Under the pieces are notes generated by a model that worked only from the letters and a program-made list of their open reading frames with translations, did no database searches and was not told the origin of the DNA. From contig JAJYOE010000011.1 in assembly GCA_021785975.1 (NCBI GenBank), positions 1 to 44,600 on the forward strand: a DNA stretch of 44,600 nt, read 5' to 3'. A program made the translations under genes and the position numbers. The DNA is from Bacillota bacterium. Lineage in GTDB: Bacteria > Bacillota > Bacilli > Alicyclobacillales > SLC66. This document shows, piece after piece, positions 34,663 to 43,593 of this stretch (position 1 is the stretch's first letter; each line of letters starts with the position of its first letter).

Positions 34663-37600
34663 CTAACACTTACTATAGCCGCACGCTTCGCATTCGTAGC
34701 AACCGCCATGACGTACGAGTGTATGTTGATGGCATTCTGGGCAAAGATCCTTGTCCACGGCTAATTCCCTTAGCGTAGAATGAGCAGCATCCGGCTTGAT
34801 CATCGCTACCGATAGGTCAGAGGCGATCGCATCTCCTGATAATTCAAACGTATTGTCCTTTTCGTGCAGATGCTCCTGCGTGACCTTTCGCATCGGAAAT
34901 GTTTCATAGTGTTCAATGAGCGATTTTGCGATCGCATCCGGTACGCTGGAGATTCGGTGTTCGCCAAATCCCACAGAACTGTGGCCGCCAATACCGCTAA
35001 AATGCTTGACGAGCACCGCTTCCTTCTCGGGATTTTGCGAATCTTTCAGATAAAGTGTGATCGCGCGACCAAGTGCTTCGTTCGCCGCATAGACATCCGT
35101 ACCCGCTTTGCCGATGTTGACAAACACCTCGCGCGCAAGATGATCCTGAGGATCGTCGTTGATCGTGATAAAGGCAGTGCCAAGCGGCGTCTCTTTTTTA
35201 TAAGTGGCCCCGTAAAGCACGGCAGGGCGCTTACGCGGTCGATAAGTGACCTTTTCTGATACGGCCTTGACGGTCTCTTCCGCCTTCGCCAACTCATGTT
35301 TTGATTCTGCGACCTGTTCGTTCGCGTCAATCTCTTTCGAGGAATCAGTGTCCTTTAAGGAGAGCACCTGCTCGGAGCGAGAACCGTCACGATAGATGGT
35401 GATACCTTTGCACCCCAAGTCATAGGCCAGATCATACAGCGCCTTCGTGTCATCTACTGTGTAGTGGTTAGGCGCATTCACCGTTTTAGAAATACTGCTG
35501 TCAATCCATTTTTGTAGCGCTGCCTGCACCCTGACGTGCTCTTCTGGCGTCAAATCCATGGAGGTCACAAAATAATCAGGCAGATCCTTTTTCCCATTAG
35601 CCTGATAATACTCCTCGAGAATCGCCGCATTTTCCTCAAACATTCCCAAACGCGAATTACGATAGTACGACCATGCATAATACGGTTCACATCCAGTCGA
35701 GCACCCTACCATGGTCCCTGTGGTACCAGTCGGTGCAATCGTCATGGTCGTGACATTGCGAACTCCGTACGTTGCGATCGCCTCAAACACGTGGGGACGC
35801 TCTTGCTTCATCATTTGCATGTACCCAGAGCGCAAGAACTTATCTTTTTCGAATTTTTCAAACGGTCCATTCTCTTTGGCGAGTTCCACCGACTCCAGAT
35901 AGCTCCATTCCGCCATCATTCCCATGAGAATATCGATAAAGTCGACCGACTCTTTCGACCCGTAGCGAATTCCAAGATAGAGCAACATGTCGTGAAGGCC
36001 CATAATGCCAAGACCCACCCGGCGCTCACCGAGTTGATTGACGCGATTCTCTTCAAAAGGATAATAAGTCGCGTCGATGATCGCGTCCTGAAAGCGAATC
36101 CCCGTACGCGTGATCTCTTCAAGCTCTTCCCATTTCACATGATGGAGGAAATGTGCTGCCCGCTTCGGAGTAAAATACTTTTGCAACCAGCTATCGATGT
36201 ACGCCTCTTTTTCCGGATCAATGAATTCAACCTGCGCTTCCCTTTCCTGAAATCCCACCGCGAATTTACTCAACACCACAGCACCTAGGTTGCAGATGCC
36301 ATAGGCGGGAAGCCCTTGTTCCCCGCAGGGGTTCGTGGCAATAATAGGGTTATAATAGTAAGAGTTCGAGAGTTTATTGTAGCGACCCAAAAAGACCACA
36401 CCGGGCTCGGCGGACTTCCATGCAGAACCGATGATTGCTTTCCACAAGTCTTCCGCAGGCATAGATTCGCTGACCACCAGTTGCTTGCCCTCCGCCAGCC
36501 ACGCTTCAAAATTACCATGAAATTCCGGTGCATTTTCGATGCTCGGATAACCGAGTTGCCACACCTCGCCACTCGCTTTTGCCGCCATGAATTCCTCAGA
36601 GATTCCAACAGAAATATTCGCGCCAGTGATGACGCCATCGACCTGCTTGCTGGTGATAAATTTGCGAATGTCGGCATGCCTGTCATTCAAAATAATCATC
36701 AGCGCACCGCGTCTTGAGCCGCCTTGTAGCGTCAACTCGCAGCCGACGCTCATGATTTCAGCGACGCCGACAGGACCAAACCCATTGCCAAATACCTGAT
36801 TGCCTTTGTCGTAAAGGAGTCCCCATGAGTAGGCGCCTGAACTACGGCCATTCACTCCACGCACATAACTATAGCGGGGGCGAAGCGAAGACAGCAGCAT
36901 GGTGATTCGCTTGTGATCAAGCATGGCTTCCCACATATCGCCAAGTGTCTCTGCGATCGAGCCACGACTGTCACCAGGGTTCATCACCACGCCAACCAGG
37001 TCTTGCATCATTTGCGCGCCGCTCTCGATAATTTGGTCATAAATCATCGACGCAGGGAGTGTGGAGCCGTATTTGACGGGGAGATCCTCATCCATCCACG
37101 CTGCGAGGTCACCGTTCCACTTTTCATCGTATTCCGCAACGCCGGTATCTGGAAACACGTACGTCCAACTGGCGCCTTCCTCCACCGCACGCAAAAACGC
37201 CTTGGAAACGCGAACGACCTTCGTGCTATTCGGATACTCCTGCGCCAAAAAATCCATGATGTCTTCATGCCACACATCCATGGCGAGAATCAAGTCACCT
37301 TTGCGCGAGCGTTCGCTCACGGGAGTCAAAGCACCTTGAGGTGGGACCTGGCTCAGATTCATCCCCACGCCGCCAGACCTCGCCTGAATCTCTAGCGTTT
37401 GCCCGAACGATTTGGCGTAATCCCGCACCGACCAGCCGACATTAGGAATGACAAAACAGTTATAACTGGTTGTCTCAATGCCCGTCCCCATCGAAGCGTT
37501 AATCCTTCCGCCAGGAACATATCGCCAGCCATTTTGAAGCGCATAAAAACGCTGTTCCCAAAACGCAGGATTCTTCGTTACTTGTGCTGTGGCGCCGGCA

Positions 37601-37905
37601 ATTCGCTGCCACATCTGCCTTGGGGATGTTTCTTTTAACACATCGACGCGATCAAAAGACAACTCCGTGACATGGCCATCCCGAAGTTCTACGCGCACTG
37701 TCCGATTGCCACTATCCACGTCCAACACTTTGGCCAGTTCATGGTAGGCGCGCTTGGCATCGAGAACGGCCATCACCAGGCTGCCTGCAGTTAAGGTCTC
37801 TTTCAATGTATCCTTTTGCAAATATCGGTCCGCAACAATACGTTCCCCTGTTGAATTTAAGTAATCATCCTCAGAAAACGGCAAAATCGCCTTTTCTAGC
37901 ATCAT
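34663..37905 (-). CDS. nrdJ: adenosylcobalamin-dependent ribonucleotide reductase (class II)
   Basis: Makes deoxyribonucleotides using adenosylcobalamin. It has 1080 residues from the ATG at 37905 (ATG at 37902 is equally possible), 5-8 nt after GAGAGGGG; the longer frame to 38022 overlaps nrdR and has no ribosome binding site. Motifs: NPCGEQGLPAYGICNLGAVVL in the active site, the SGGVGMNLSQVPPQGA loop, MTIAPTGTTGTMVGCSTG and a C-terminal zinc-ribbon/redox Cys set (CPECHQHT, CYECEACGYSKC). It follows nrdR, whose product represses it at the shared promoter. A cobalamin adenosyltransferase gene lies 1.3 kb upstream. Confidence 0.96.
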   Translation of the reverse strand: MMLEKAILPFSEDDYLNSTGERIVADRYLQKDTLKETLTAGSLVMAVLDAKRAYHELAKVLDVDSGNRTVRVELRDGHVTELSFDRVDVLKETSPRQMWQRIAGATAQVTKNPAFWEQRFYALQNGWRYVPGGRINASMGTGIETTSYNCFVIPNVGWSVRDYAKSFGQTLEIQARSGGVGMNLSQVPPQGALTPVSERSRKGDLILAMDVWHEDIMDFLAQEYPNSTKVVRVSKAFLRAVEEGASWTYVFPDTGVAEYDEKWNGDLAAWMDEDLPVKYGSTLPASMIYDQIIESGAQMMQDLVGVVMNPGDSRGSIAETLGDMWEAMLDHKRITMLLSSLRPRYSYVRGVNGRSSGAYSWGLLYDKGNQVFGNGFGPVGVAEIMSVGCELTLQGGSRRGALMIILNDRHADIRKFITSKQVDGVITGANISVGISEEFMAAKASGEVWQLGYPSIENAPEFHGNFEAWLAEGKQLVVSESMPAEDLWKAIIGSAWKSAEPGVVFLGRYNKLSNSYYYNPIIATNPCGEQGLPAYGICNLGAVVLSKFAVGFQEREAQVEFIDPEKEAYIDSWLQKYFTPKRAAHFLHHVKWEELEEITRTGIRFQDAIIDATYYPFEENRVNQLGERRVGLGIMGLHDMLLYLGIRYGSKESVDFIDILMGMMAEWSYLESVELAKENGPFEKFEKDKFLRSGYMQMMKQERPHVFEAIATYGVRNVTTMTIAPTGTTGTMVGCSTGCEPYYAWSYYRNSRLGMFEENAAILEEYYQANGKKDLPDYFVTSMDLTPEEHVRVQAALQKWIDSSISKTVNAPNHYTVDDTKALYDLAYDLGCKGITIYRDGSRSEQVLSLKDTDSSKEIDANEQVAESKHELAKAEETVKAVSEKVTYRPRKRPAVLYGATYKKETPLGTAFITINDDPQDHLAREVFVNIGKAGTDVYAANEALGRAITLYLKDSQNPEKEAVLVKHFSGIGGHSSVGFGEHRISSVPDAIAKSLIEHYETFPMRKVTQEHLHEKDNTFELSGDAIASDLSVAMIKPDAAHSTLRELAVDKDLCPECHQHTLVRHGGCYECEACGYSKC

Positions 37906-37933
37906 TCTTACCCCTCTCACCAATTGTGCTCTT

Positions 37934-38401
37934 TTAGGTTTCCGCATCTCTTTGATGCAAAAACCGCATAATCTCGTCAGTAAATGACTGCAGATCATGA
38001 AATTCCCTGTAAACGCTCGCAAACCTCACATAGGCAACGGGGTCGATGTCTTTGAGAAGTCCCATGACCCTTTCGCCCACTTCCACAGAAGGCACCTCGC
38101 GCTCAAAGTCCGTACGGATACCGGATTCGACTAAGTCCACCAAAGTTTCGATCTGATCTGTTGTGATTGGTCTTTTTTCACAAGCCCGGGTAATTCCGCG
38201 TCTGACCTTATCACGGTCAAACTCTTCACGGGACTTGTCCTTTTTGACCACCATCAGTGGTGCCAGTTCGACTCGCTCGTACGTAGTAAACCTGCGTTGG
38301 CACGTGACACACTCTCTGCGCCTTCGCACCAATGACTGATCATCGCTGGCACGTGACTCAAGAACCCGGGAATCAGGCGCCTGGCAAAATGGACATCGCA
38401 A
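37934..38401 (-). CDS. nrdR: transcriptional repressor NrdR
   Basis: ATP/dATP-sensing repressor of ribonucleotide reductase genes. 155 residues: a zinc ribbon (Cys3, Cys6, Cys31, Cys34) followed by an ATP-cone ([20 protein letters not shown]). TTG start at 38401, the position of the conserved MRCPFC; GGTGAT lies 5 nt upstream. Two NrdR boxes precede it, so it represses its own operon. The gap to nrdJ is 28 bp. Confidence 0.95.
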   Translation of the reverse strand: MRCPFCQAPDSRVLESRASDDQSLVRRRRECVTCQRRFTTYERVELAPLMVVKKDKSREEFDRDKVRRGITRACEKRPITTDQIETLVDLVESGIRTDFEREVPSVEVGERVMGLLKDIDPVAYVRFASVYREFHDLQSFTDEIMRFLHQRDAET

Positions 38402-38411
38402 ATTGCATCAC

Positions 38412-38427
38412 CAACTATATGTAGTGT
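38412..38427 (-). promoter_or_regulatory. NrdR box 2
   Basis: Minus strand ACACTACATATAGTTG matches the known NrdR box ACACTATATATAGTGT at 13 of 16 positions. It lies in the 5' leader and its start is 42 bp from that of box 1. Confidence 0.75.
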
Positions 38428-38446
38428 GACATATGTTACGAGATTC

Positions 38447-38476
38447 ATTATATGCACTATATTTAGTTATGGTCAA
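38447..38476 (-). promoter_or_regulatory. promoter of nrdR-nrdJ
   Basis: On the minus strand TTGACC, 18 nt, TATAAT. NrdR box 1 fills the spacer. The expected transcription start is near 38440. Confidence 0.75.
38454..38469 (-). promoter_or_regulatory. NrdR box 1
   Basis: Minus strand TAACTAAATATAGTGC matches the NrdR box at 12 of 16 positions and overlaps the spacer of the nrdR promoter. Confidence 0.7.
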
Positions 38477-38524
38477 GCTAGTTGAATTTGCCATAAAGCG
38501 AGGAAAAAACTTGGAATATCGCGG

Positions 38525-39295
38525 TTAATGGAGCAATTCCGTCAAGTGGTTCACTTTAATGTCAGGAAAAATATTTCCTTCCGAAGGGACACCGGATTCC
38601 ACCAGCACTGAATGAACTCCTGCATTTTTTGCAGCAAGAATGTCGGTCTCCAGGTTATCGCCAATGAGGACAGCTTCCTGGCAGTGTACTTCTGCCTGTG
38701 TAAGCGCCTCTTTGACAAACACAGCGCTCGGTTTGCCCGCTATCGTTGGTTCCAGACCAGTTGCGTATTCTATCAGGGCAACAAGCGACCCGGCCCCTGG
38801 TGCAAATCCGTTCTCCACCGGAATGATCCGATCTCTATTAGTGGCAAGAAAAAAGGCGCCACGATGAATGTGCTTCATTGCCATCTCAAAATCGGCATAC
38901 GTCGCTTTTCGATCAAGTCCGACCACTACCGCATCAGCCGGCACCTCCCCATTCACCAACTCGAAACCTGCGGCAAGAAGAGGACTAATCAACCCCTCTT
39001 CCCCGATTGCATACACTTTTTTGCCGAAACCTATTTTCCGAAGCAACAAAGAGACCGCAGCGATACTGCTGGTCAGCACCATCTCCGGTTGGGCCGGGAA
39101 TCCTAAACGATTAAGTAATTCAGCCACGGCATGATTCGTCCTCGTCGCATTGTTCGTCAAATAAATAATGCGTTTCCCCATCTTTGCCAACTGAACTACA
39201 AAATGCACCGCGCCAGGAATCGCCTGCTCGCCTCGTATCAGTGTCCCATCGAGATCAAATAATACCGCTTTTGATCTCTCCAGCGCCTCATACAT
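38525..39295 (-). CDS. HAD-IIA family phosphatase (NagD/YutF-like)
   Basis: 256 residues. Motif I VLFDLDGTL (nucleophile Asp and the second Asp), motif II YLTNNAT, the C2 cap typical of the NagD group, KPSAVF for the motif III Lys and IGDNLETDI for motif IV. Probably a sugar or nucleotide phosphatase of overflow metabolism, like Bacillus YutF; the substrate is not readable. ATG 9 nt after GGAGG. It lies 4 nt after the adenosyltransferase gene and is probably translated from the same transcript. Confidence 0.9.
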   Translation of the reverse strand: MYEALERSKAVLFDLDGTLIRGEQAIPGAVHFVVQLAKMGKRIIYLTNNATRTNHAVAELLNRLGFPAQPEMVLTSSIAAVSLLLRKIGFGKKVYAIGEEGLISPLLAAGFELVNGEVPADAVVVGLDRKATYADFEMAMKHIHRGAFFLATNRDRIIPVENGFAPGAGSLVALIEYATGLEPTIAGKPSAVFVKEALTQAEVHCQEAVLIGDNLETDILAAKNAGVHSVLVESGVPSEGNIFPDIKVNHLTELLH

Positions 39296-39299
39296 CCCA

Positions 39300-39878
39300 T
39301 CAAACCTCCAAGACCGGCGGTGGCGCCTGAAAATCTACCGTCGGTTCATTTTCACCCGCACGCGCATTGACGACTCTGGACATCACGAACGCCAGATCAG
39401 ACAGCCGATTGAGGTAATGAAGTATACTTGGATTGACCACTTGTTCCTGGCTTAGCTTGACCGTCAACCGTTCAGCGCGCCTTACCACCGTTCTCACCAC
39501 ATGCAGTTGAGCGGCCGCCTTTGATCCACCTGGCAGAATGAACTGTCGAAGCGGTTCCAATTCGACGTCCAGTTTATCAATCACTTTTTCCAGCAATTGC
39601 ACACGGGATTCATCCACCCAAAAAGCATCGCGTTTATCTTCCGGCGTCGCAAGGTCTCTCCCCACATCAAACAAATCCCGCTGCACTCGCAAAAGTATCG
39701 CCAGAAGATCCTTAGAACTCTTTTGCGACTCCTTCAGCATGGAGACTGCAAGCCCAATGGAGGCATTCACTTCATCCACCGTGCCGTATGTTTCCACTCG
39801 CAGATCATCTTTTTGCGTCCGCCTGCCAAAAATCAAACTTGTTTCCCCGTTGTCCCCTGTTTTTGTGTATATTTTCAA
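39300..39878 (-). CDS. pduO: PduO-type cob(I)alamin adenosyltransferase
   Basis: Makes adenosylcobalamin from ATP and cob(I)alamin. 192 residues: N-terminal MKIYTKTGDNGETSL with the ATP-binding loop, YGTVDEVNASIGLA, LFDVGRDLATP and the C-terminal VRTVVRRAER and LNRLSDLAFVMSR helices. The product is the cofactor of the NrdJ encoded nearby. ATG at 39878 is 14 nt after GGAGGTG; TTG at 39884, 8 nt after it, may be the true start and would add two residues. It is divergent from the MBL gene with 24 bp between them. Confidence 0.93.
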   Translation of the reverse strand: MKIYTKTGDNGETSLIFGRRTQKDDLRVETYGTVDEVNASIGLAVSMLKESQKSSKDLLAILLRVQRDLFDVGRDLATPEDKRDAFWVDESRVQLLEKVIDKLDVELEPLRQFILPGGSKAAAQLHVVRTVVRRAERLTVKLSQEQVVNPSILHYLNRLSDLAFVMSRVVNARAGENEPTVDFQAPPPVLEV

Positions 39879-39902
39879 TTAGCAAACACCTCCGAGTAAA
39901 GG

Positions 39903-40796
39903 ATGATGAGATTGGCATACCATGTGGAAATGCTACCGCTAACCACCGCCATGGATACGCTTGAAAATGCAGTAAACGCCTATCTGATCATATCAGGTCA
40001 AGATGCCCTTTTAATTGACTCAGGGTTCATCGAAAGTGCATCGATGATCGATCGACGCTTACGTGAATCTGGACTCGTTTTAGAGGGCATTTACCTGACT
40101 CATTTTCATCCGGATCACAGTCTTGGCGCTCTAGAGATCGCCGCAAATCATCAGGTTAAAATCCACTGCCATCCCCTAGATTATAAACCGCTCATCGACT
40201 TATATCGGCATTACCTTCCTGATGCTGATACCAGTTGGGTCATCGCAGATCTCGACGAAGGCCAAACCGTATCCTTTTCCGGAGAACAATTAACGATTCT
40301 CCACATCCCTGGCCACTCACACGGCCACATTGCCATTTTTGACAAAAAAAACGGCTACTTATTCGCCGGAGACCACGTCATTCCCGTGGGAACGGTGTGG
40401 ATTGGACCGCCTGACGGTCATTTGACTGATTATCTGCGATCTCTTAGTCGCCTGCTCACCTTGCAGGTCAGCAAGCTATACCCCGGACACGGCGACCCTG
40501 TTCTCTCTCCACGCTTTCTCATGACACAAATGCAACAGAGAAGACTGGACAGAGAAGCTGAGATCATGTCTCATCTAAGCGCTAAAGAACATACCGCCAT
40601 GTCGTTGGTACGCGAAATCTACGTTGGAAAAATACCGGAACCCTACCTTTGGGCAGCCAAAAAAACGGTCATCGCCCATCTGCAAAAATTATACGGCGAG
40701 CATCTTATCACTATGCGCCATGATAGCATTACCAACCAGTTTTACTATACCGCATCTCCAGTTAATTCGCGCTTAGTTGACGAAGGAAGCGATTAA
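39903..40796 (+). CDS. MBL-fold metallo-hydrolase with C-terminal winged-helix region
   Basis: 297 residues. Zinc motifs THFHPDHS, HIPGHSHGHI, AGDHVIPVG and YPGHGDP form the beta-lactamase-fold site. After it a basic 80-residue region (RRLDREAEIMSHL, then LWAAKKTVIAHLQKL) fits the LACTB2-like winged-helix tail. Family members hydrolyse thioesters, nucleic acids or other esters; which one is open. Two adjacent ATGs (39903, 39906) follow AAAGG directly, so the start is uncertain. The last 35 bp overlap the convergent NUDIX gene. Confidence 0.87.
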   Translation: MMRLAYHVEMLPLTTAMDTLENAVNAYLIISGQDALLIDSGFIESASMIDRRLRESGLVLEGIYLTHFHPDHSLGALEIAANHQVKIHCHPLDYKPLIDLYRHYLPDADTSWVIADLDEGQTVSFSGEQLTILHIPGHSHGHIAIFDKKNGYLFAGDHVIPVGTVWIGPPDGHLTDYLRSLSRLLTLQVSKLYPGHGDPVLSPRFLMTQMQQRRLDREAEIMSHLSAKEHTAMSLVREIYVGKIPEPYLWAAKKTVIAHLQKLYGEHLITMRHDSITNQFYYTASPVNSRLVDEGSD

Positions 40797-41541
40797 TTCG
40801 CTCATCATCGTTGACTTGGAGAGGCATGATTGCATTTTCCATCAACTCTTCGAGCGATTGGTGGTGGTCAAGGGTCAAAAGTGCGTCCACTGTAGGGGGC
40901 GCCATGTGATAGTCATCGTGTTGAAATCCTGAGAGCAGCGACCCTGGCGTGCTCCAAATGACAGTTTCCACTTCATCAGGCGAAGGAGAAGCCATGGTAT
41001 CCTGAGGCACCTGCACAATAAAAAAATGAGCGTCGAAACGATGCTTCACTTGTTTTGGTGTCACCCTCCGCCCCACATAACGAAAGGGATACCAGGACGA
41101 TTCCGATTGGAACAAGTTGATCCACTCACTCCCTTGACCTTGCAGAAGCGCTGAGCGAATACTGGCGATCTGTTCCATCCCCAATGCTCCATGACCCATG
41201 TAAATCCCGGTTTCTTCGAGCAATTCTCTTGCGCCTGCCGCAAAAAGCGAGATATACAATGCGTCTCGCGAAATCACTTCTCCTTTGAATTCTGCCTCCA
41301 ACATTTCAAAAGCCTGAGGTGTCCCATGTAATCTTCGGTCCGTCACCAATTTTGCAGCATAGACATCCATTTCATCCATGACTCCGCCAGGGAACACCAT
41401 GAATCCCGGCAATACGCGCAAATTTCGGGAACGCTTGATGGCCATCACTTCCATTCCATTAGCCCCGGATACTTCACGCACGACAATCATGGTCGCAGAC
41501 AATCGAGGAACAAGTAATACGTCAAGCTGCTCAAACGTCAT
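40762..41541 (-). CDS. NUDIX hydrolase, NUDT19/NUDT7-like
   Basis: 259 residues, well above the usual 150-200. The Nudix box is split: FPGGVMDEMD (about residues 48-57), an insertion of about 45 residues, then AAGARELLEETGI with the metal-binding Glu cluster. This split is typical of peroxisome-type acyl-CoA diphosphatases, so CoA or acyl-CoA is a candidate substrate (inference). ATG at 41541 is 7 nt after GGAGG; the in-frame GTG at 41547 is too close to it. Tail-to-tail overlap of 35 bp with the MBL gene. Confidence 0.88.
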   Translation of the reverse strand: MTFEQLDVLLVPRLSATMIVVREVSGANGMEVMAIKRSRNLRVLPGFMVFPGGVMDEMDVYAAKLVTDRRLHGTPQAFEMLEAEFKGEVISRDALYISLFAAGARELLEETGIYMGHGALGMEQIASIRSALLQGQGSEWINLFQSESSWYPFRYVGRRVTPKQVKHRFDAHFFIVQVPQDTMASPSPDEVETVIWSTPGSLLSGFQHDDYHMAPPTVDALLTLDHHQSLEELMENAIMPLQVNDDERINRFLRQLSAN

Positions 41542-41568
41542 CTCCACACCTCCAATCTCATGGACTCG

Positions 41569-43179
41569 TCATGCAGTGGGATGTATATTCACGGAGTCAT
41601 CACGCAGAGTTTTCTGCCCATTTTGAGGCAAAGGGAACAGTTCACTTGCTCTGGTGGTCATACCGTATTCGTTTTTAAATACCACATGTTCTCTCGTCAG
41701 TTGTCTGGGACTCGTCAATCCGCAAGCAGCAGATAGTGCGTACAGACTTGATCTCAAATGAAGCAGATAATTCATCACACGCCATTTTTTTTCTTCGATA
41801 AGTAATGCTTCCTGGTGTTTAGGATCGGTAGTCGTCACTCCGGCAGGACATTTTCCTGTATGACACTGAAGTGCCATGATGCAGCCATTAGCCATCATAA
41901 AGCCTCTCGCAGACAGCGCGGCATTCGCACCGAGCGCAAGCGCAATTGCCACTTTATCCGGCGTAATCAATTTTCCGGAAGCAAAGACGGCAAACCGGTC
42001 CCTCACCCCGGTCTCCATCGCAGCATCCGTTGCCGCAATTAGCGCAGGGTACAGAGGAAGTCCCATCGAATCGGCCATTGATTTGAACGTGGCCCCAGAT
42101 CCTCCTTCCCCTCCGTCAATCGTCAAAAAGTCAGGATAGATATCCATTCGTTGCATCGCACCAAAAAAGTCATACAGCGATTCTTTGGCACCAACGACCA
42201 TCTTAATGCCCACCGGTTTCCCTCCGGTTCTTTGCAGTTGGTCTACAAACCTCAATGTTTCCTCCGCATTTCGTAAAAAAGGAAATCGATTGGGCGAATT
42301 GACCGTTTTGCCGACCGGGACTTTACGAATGGCCGCCACTTTCTCATTCACTTTACTGCCTTCAAGGTGTCCGCCCCTGATTTTTGCCCCTTGCGCAAAT
42401 TTTAGCTCAAACGCTTTCACCTGATCATATGCTGCCACTTTGCGAAACTCATCAAACGAAAAATTACCATCCTCATCTCGATAGCCAAATAACCCCGGTC
42501 CAATTTGCGCCACAATATCCGCTCCGGTCTCCAAATGCTCAGGCGCTACACCGCCCTCACCGGTGTTCATCCAAGAACCTCCCGCCATGCGAATGCCTTT
42601 ACCTGTCGAGAGAATATAATGTTCGCCAACAGCGCCATAAGAAGTAGCGGAGACACCGAACAGCCCTTTCATCACCCATGGATGAGCTCTATCTTTTCCG
42701 ACAATAAGCGCGTCATGATCCGGTAACAACCATTTTGTCGTTTCATCAGCAACCAAGGCTTCTTTTCGCGAAAAAAGACCCTCTTTTTTAATCTCGTATT
42801 TTTTAGATGCTGTCTTTTCTCCATTATCTACTTCCATCTCTTCAGAAAGGCGCGTGAATAGACTGTTTGCCAGATAAAAGCCAGATTTGTCGAAGTCTCG
42901 TTTCCCCCCAAAGCTGATCAAATCTGTCCGATATTTCGAAGCAAAAGTGACGCCAAGGAATTCATTTCGGGAAAAAGGCTCTCCGCCAGTATCGTTATCA
43001 AACCAGTACTGCCTAAATTCAGGCCCTAATTTTTCAAGGAAATACCGCAACCATCCAAGATAAGGATGCGATCTGATAATCGCGTGCTGTGACTTTCTTG
43101 AATTCGCCCAGAGAATAAAAAAATATACAAGTGGAAGTAAAATCACCACCATCAGCAGAACAACAAGCGCTGTAAGCAA
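41569..43179 (-). CDS. FMN-binding glutamate synthase family protein, YerD-like
   Basis: 536 residues. One N-terminal transmembrane helix (about 4-25) is followed by a TIM barrel like the FMN domain of GltB: the IDGGEGGSGATF segment and LGANAALSARGFMMA, then CMALQCHTGKCPAGV-type Cys positions. It lacks the glutaminase domain, so it is not a full glutamate synthase; the role of YerD-like proteins is unknown. The TTG start at 43179 lies in the T tract of a terminator-like hairpin whose 3' arm supplies the Shine-Dalgarno. It precedes the NUDIX gene by 27 nt. Confidence 0.87.
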   Translation of the reverse strand: MLTALVVLLMVVILLPLVYFFILWANSRKSQHAIIRSHPYLGWLRYFLEKLGPEFRQYWFDNDTGGEPFSRNEFLGVTFASKYRTDLISFGGKRDFDKSGFYLANSLFTRLSEEMEVDNGEKTASKKYEIKKEGLFSRKEALVADETTKWLLPDHDALIVGKDRAHPWVMKGLFGVSATSYGAVGEHYILSTGKGIRMAGGSWMNTGEGGVAPEHLETGADIVAQIGPGLFGYRDEDGNFSFDEFRKVAAYDQVKAFELKFAQGAKIRGGHLEGSKVNEKVAAIRKVPVGKTVNSPNRFPFLRNAEETLRFVDQLQRTGGKPVGIKMVVGAKESLYDFFGAMQRMDIYPDFLTIDGGEGGSGATFKSMADSMGLPLYPALIAATDAAMETGVRDRFAVFASGKLITPDKVAIALALGANAALSARGFMMANGCIMALQCHTGKCPAGVTTTDPKHQEALLIEEKKWRVMNYLLHLRSSLYALSAACGLTSPRQLTREHVVFKNEYGMTTRASELFPLPQNGQKTLRDDSVNIHPTA

Positions 43180-43223
43180 AAAAATCCCTCCCCCATTTTT
43201 AAGCTAACACAATCAGGGAGGGA
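43178..43223 (-). terminator. terminator-like hairpin overlapping the ribosome binding site of the YerD-like gene
   Basis: On the minus strand TCCCTCCC (43216-43223) pairs with GGGAGGGA (43185-43192) across a 23-nt loop, followed by T7. GGGAGGG is also the Shine-Dalgarno and the TTG start codon uses the end of the T tract. It lies 8 bp after the stop of the upstream gene. Confidence 0.7.
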
Positions 43224-43230
43224 AGAAAAG

Positions 43231-43575
43231 TTAATTTGACATAATCGTCCGATCGCTCGGATCCTTGTATAGTCCGACCATTGCTGCAGAAAAAAAGAAC
43301 GATCCCGCAAGCACCCAGAGTCCCATACTTCCAAACACGCCAGCAACAGACGCCACTAGCGTCAGCGCAGCACCAAGTCTGGGACTGAACATCATCGCAA
43401 TGCCACCTGCGATCCCCACAAGTGAAGCCAACCAGGTAATCAAGGCGAGCATGTGATGCGGGTGTTGACCCACTGCTTGCGCGATGATGCTAAAAACACT
43501 TCCGTTTAAGAAAAGACCAATGAGGAGCCCTAATACCCCTCCAATGACAGCTAAGGCAAATCCCAAATAACGCAT
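43231..43575 (-). CDS. small membrane protein (DUF4064-like)
   Basis: 114 residues with four hydrophobic helices and a short tail (GLYKDPSDRTIMSN). The GLLIGLF and ISMMFSPRLGA-type pattern fits small Bacillales membrane proteins of the DUF4064 kind; this is a loose match. ATG at 43575 has GAGGG 6 nt upstream, better than the ATG at 43581. Function unknown. Confidence 0.7.
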   Translation of the reverse strand: MRYLGFALAVIGGVLGLLIGLFLNGSVFSIIAQAVGQHPHHMLALITWLASLVGIAGGIAMMFSPRLGAALTLVASVAGVFGSMGLWVLAGSFFFSAAMVGLYKDPSDRTIMSN

Positions 43576-43593
43576 AAGCATCCCTCACCAGTA

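Noticed and set aside
35536-36288. 250-codon plus-strand open frame
   Set aside because: Antisense to nrdJ; composition is that of a shadow frame, no recognisable motif.
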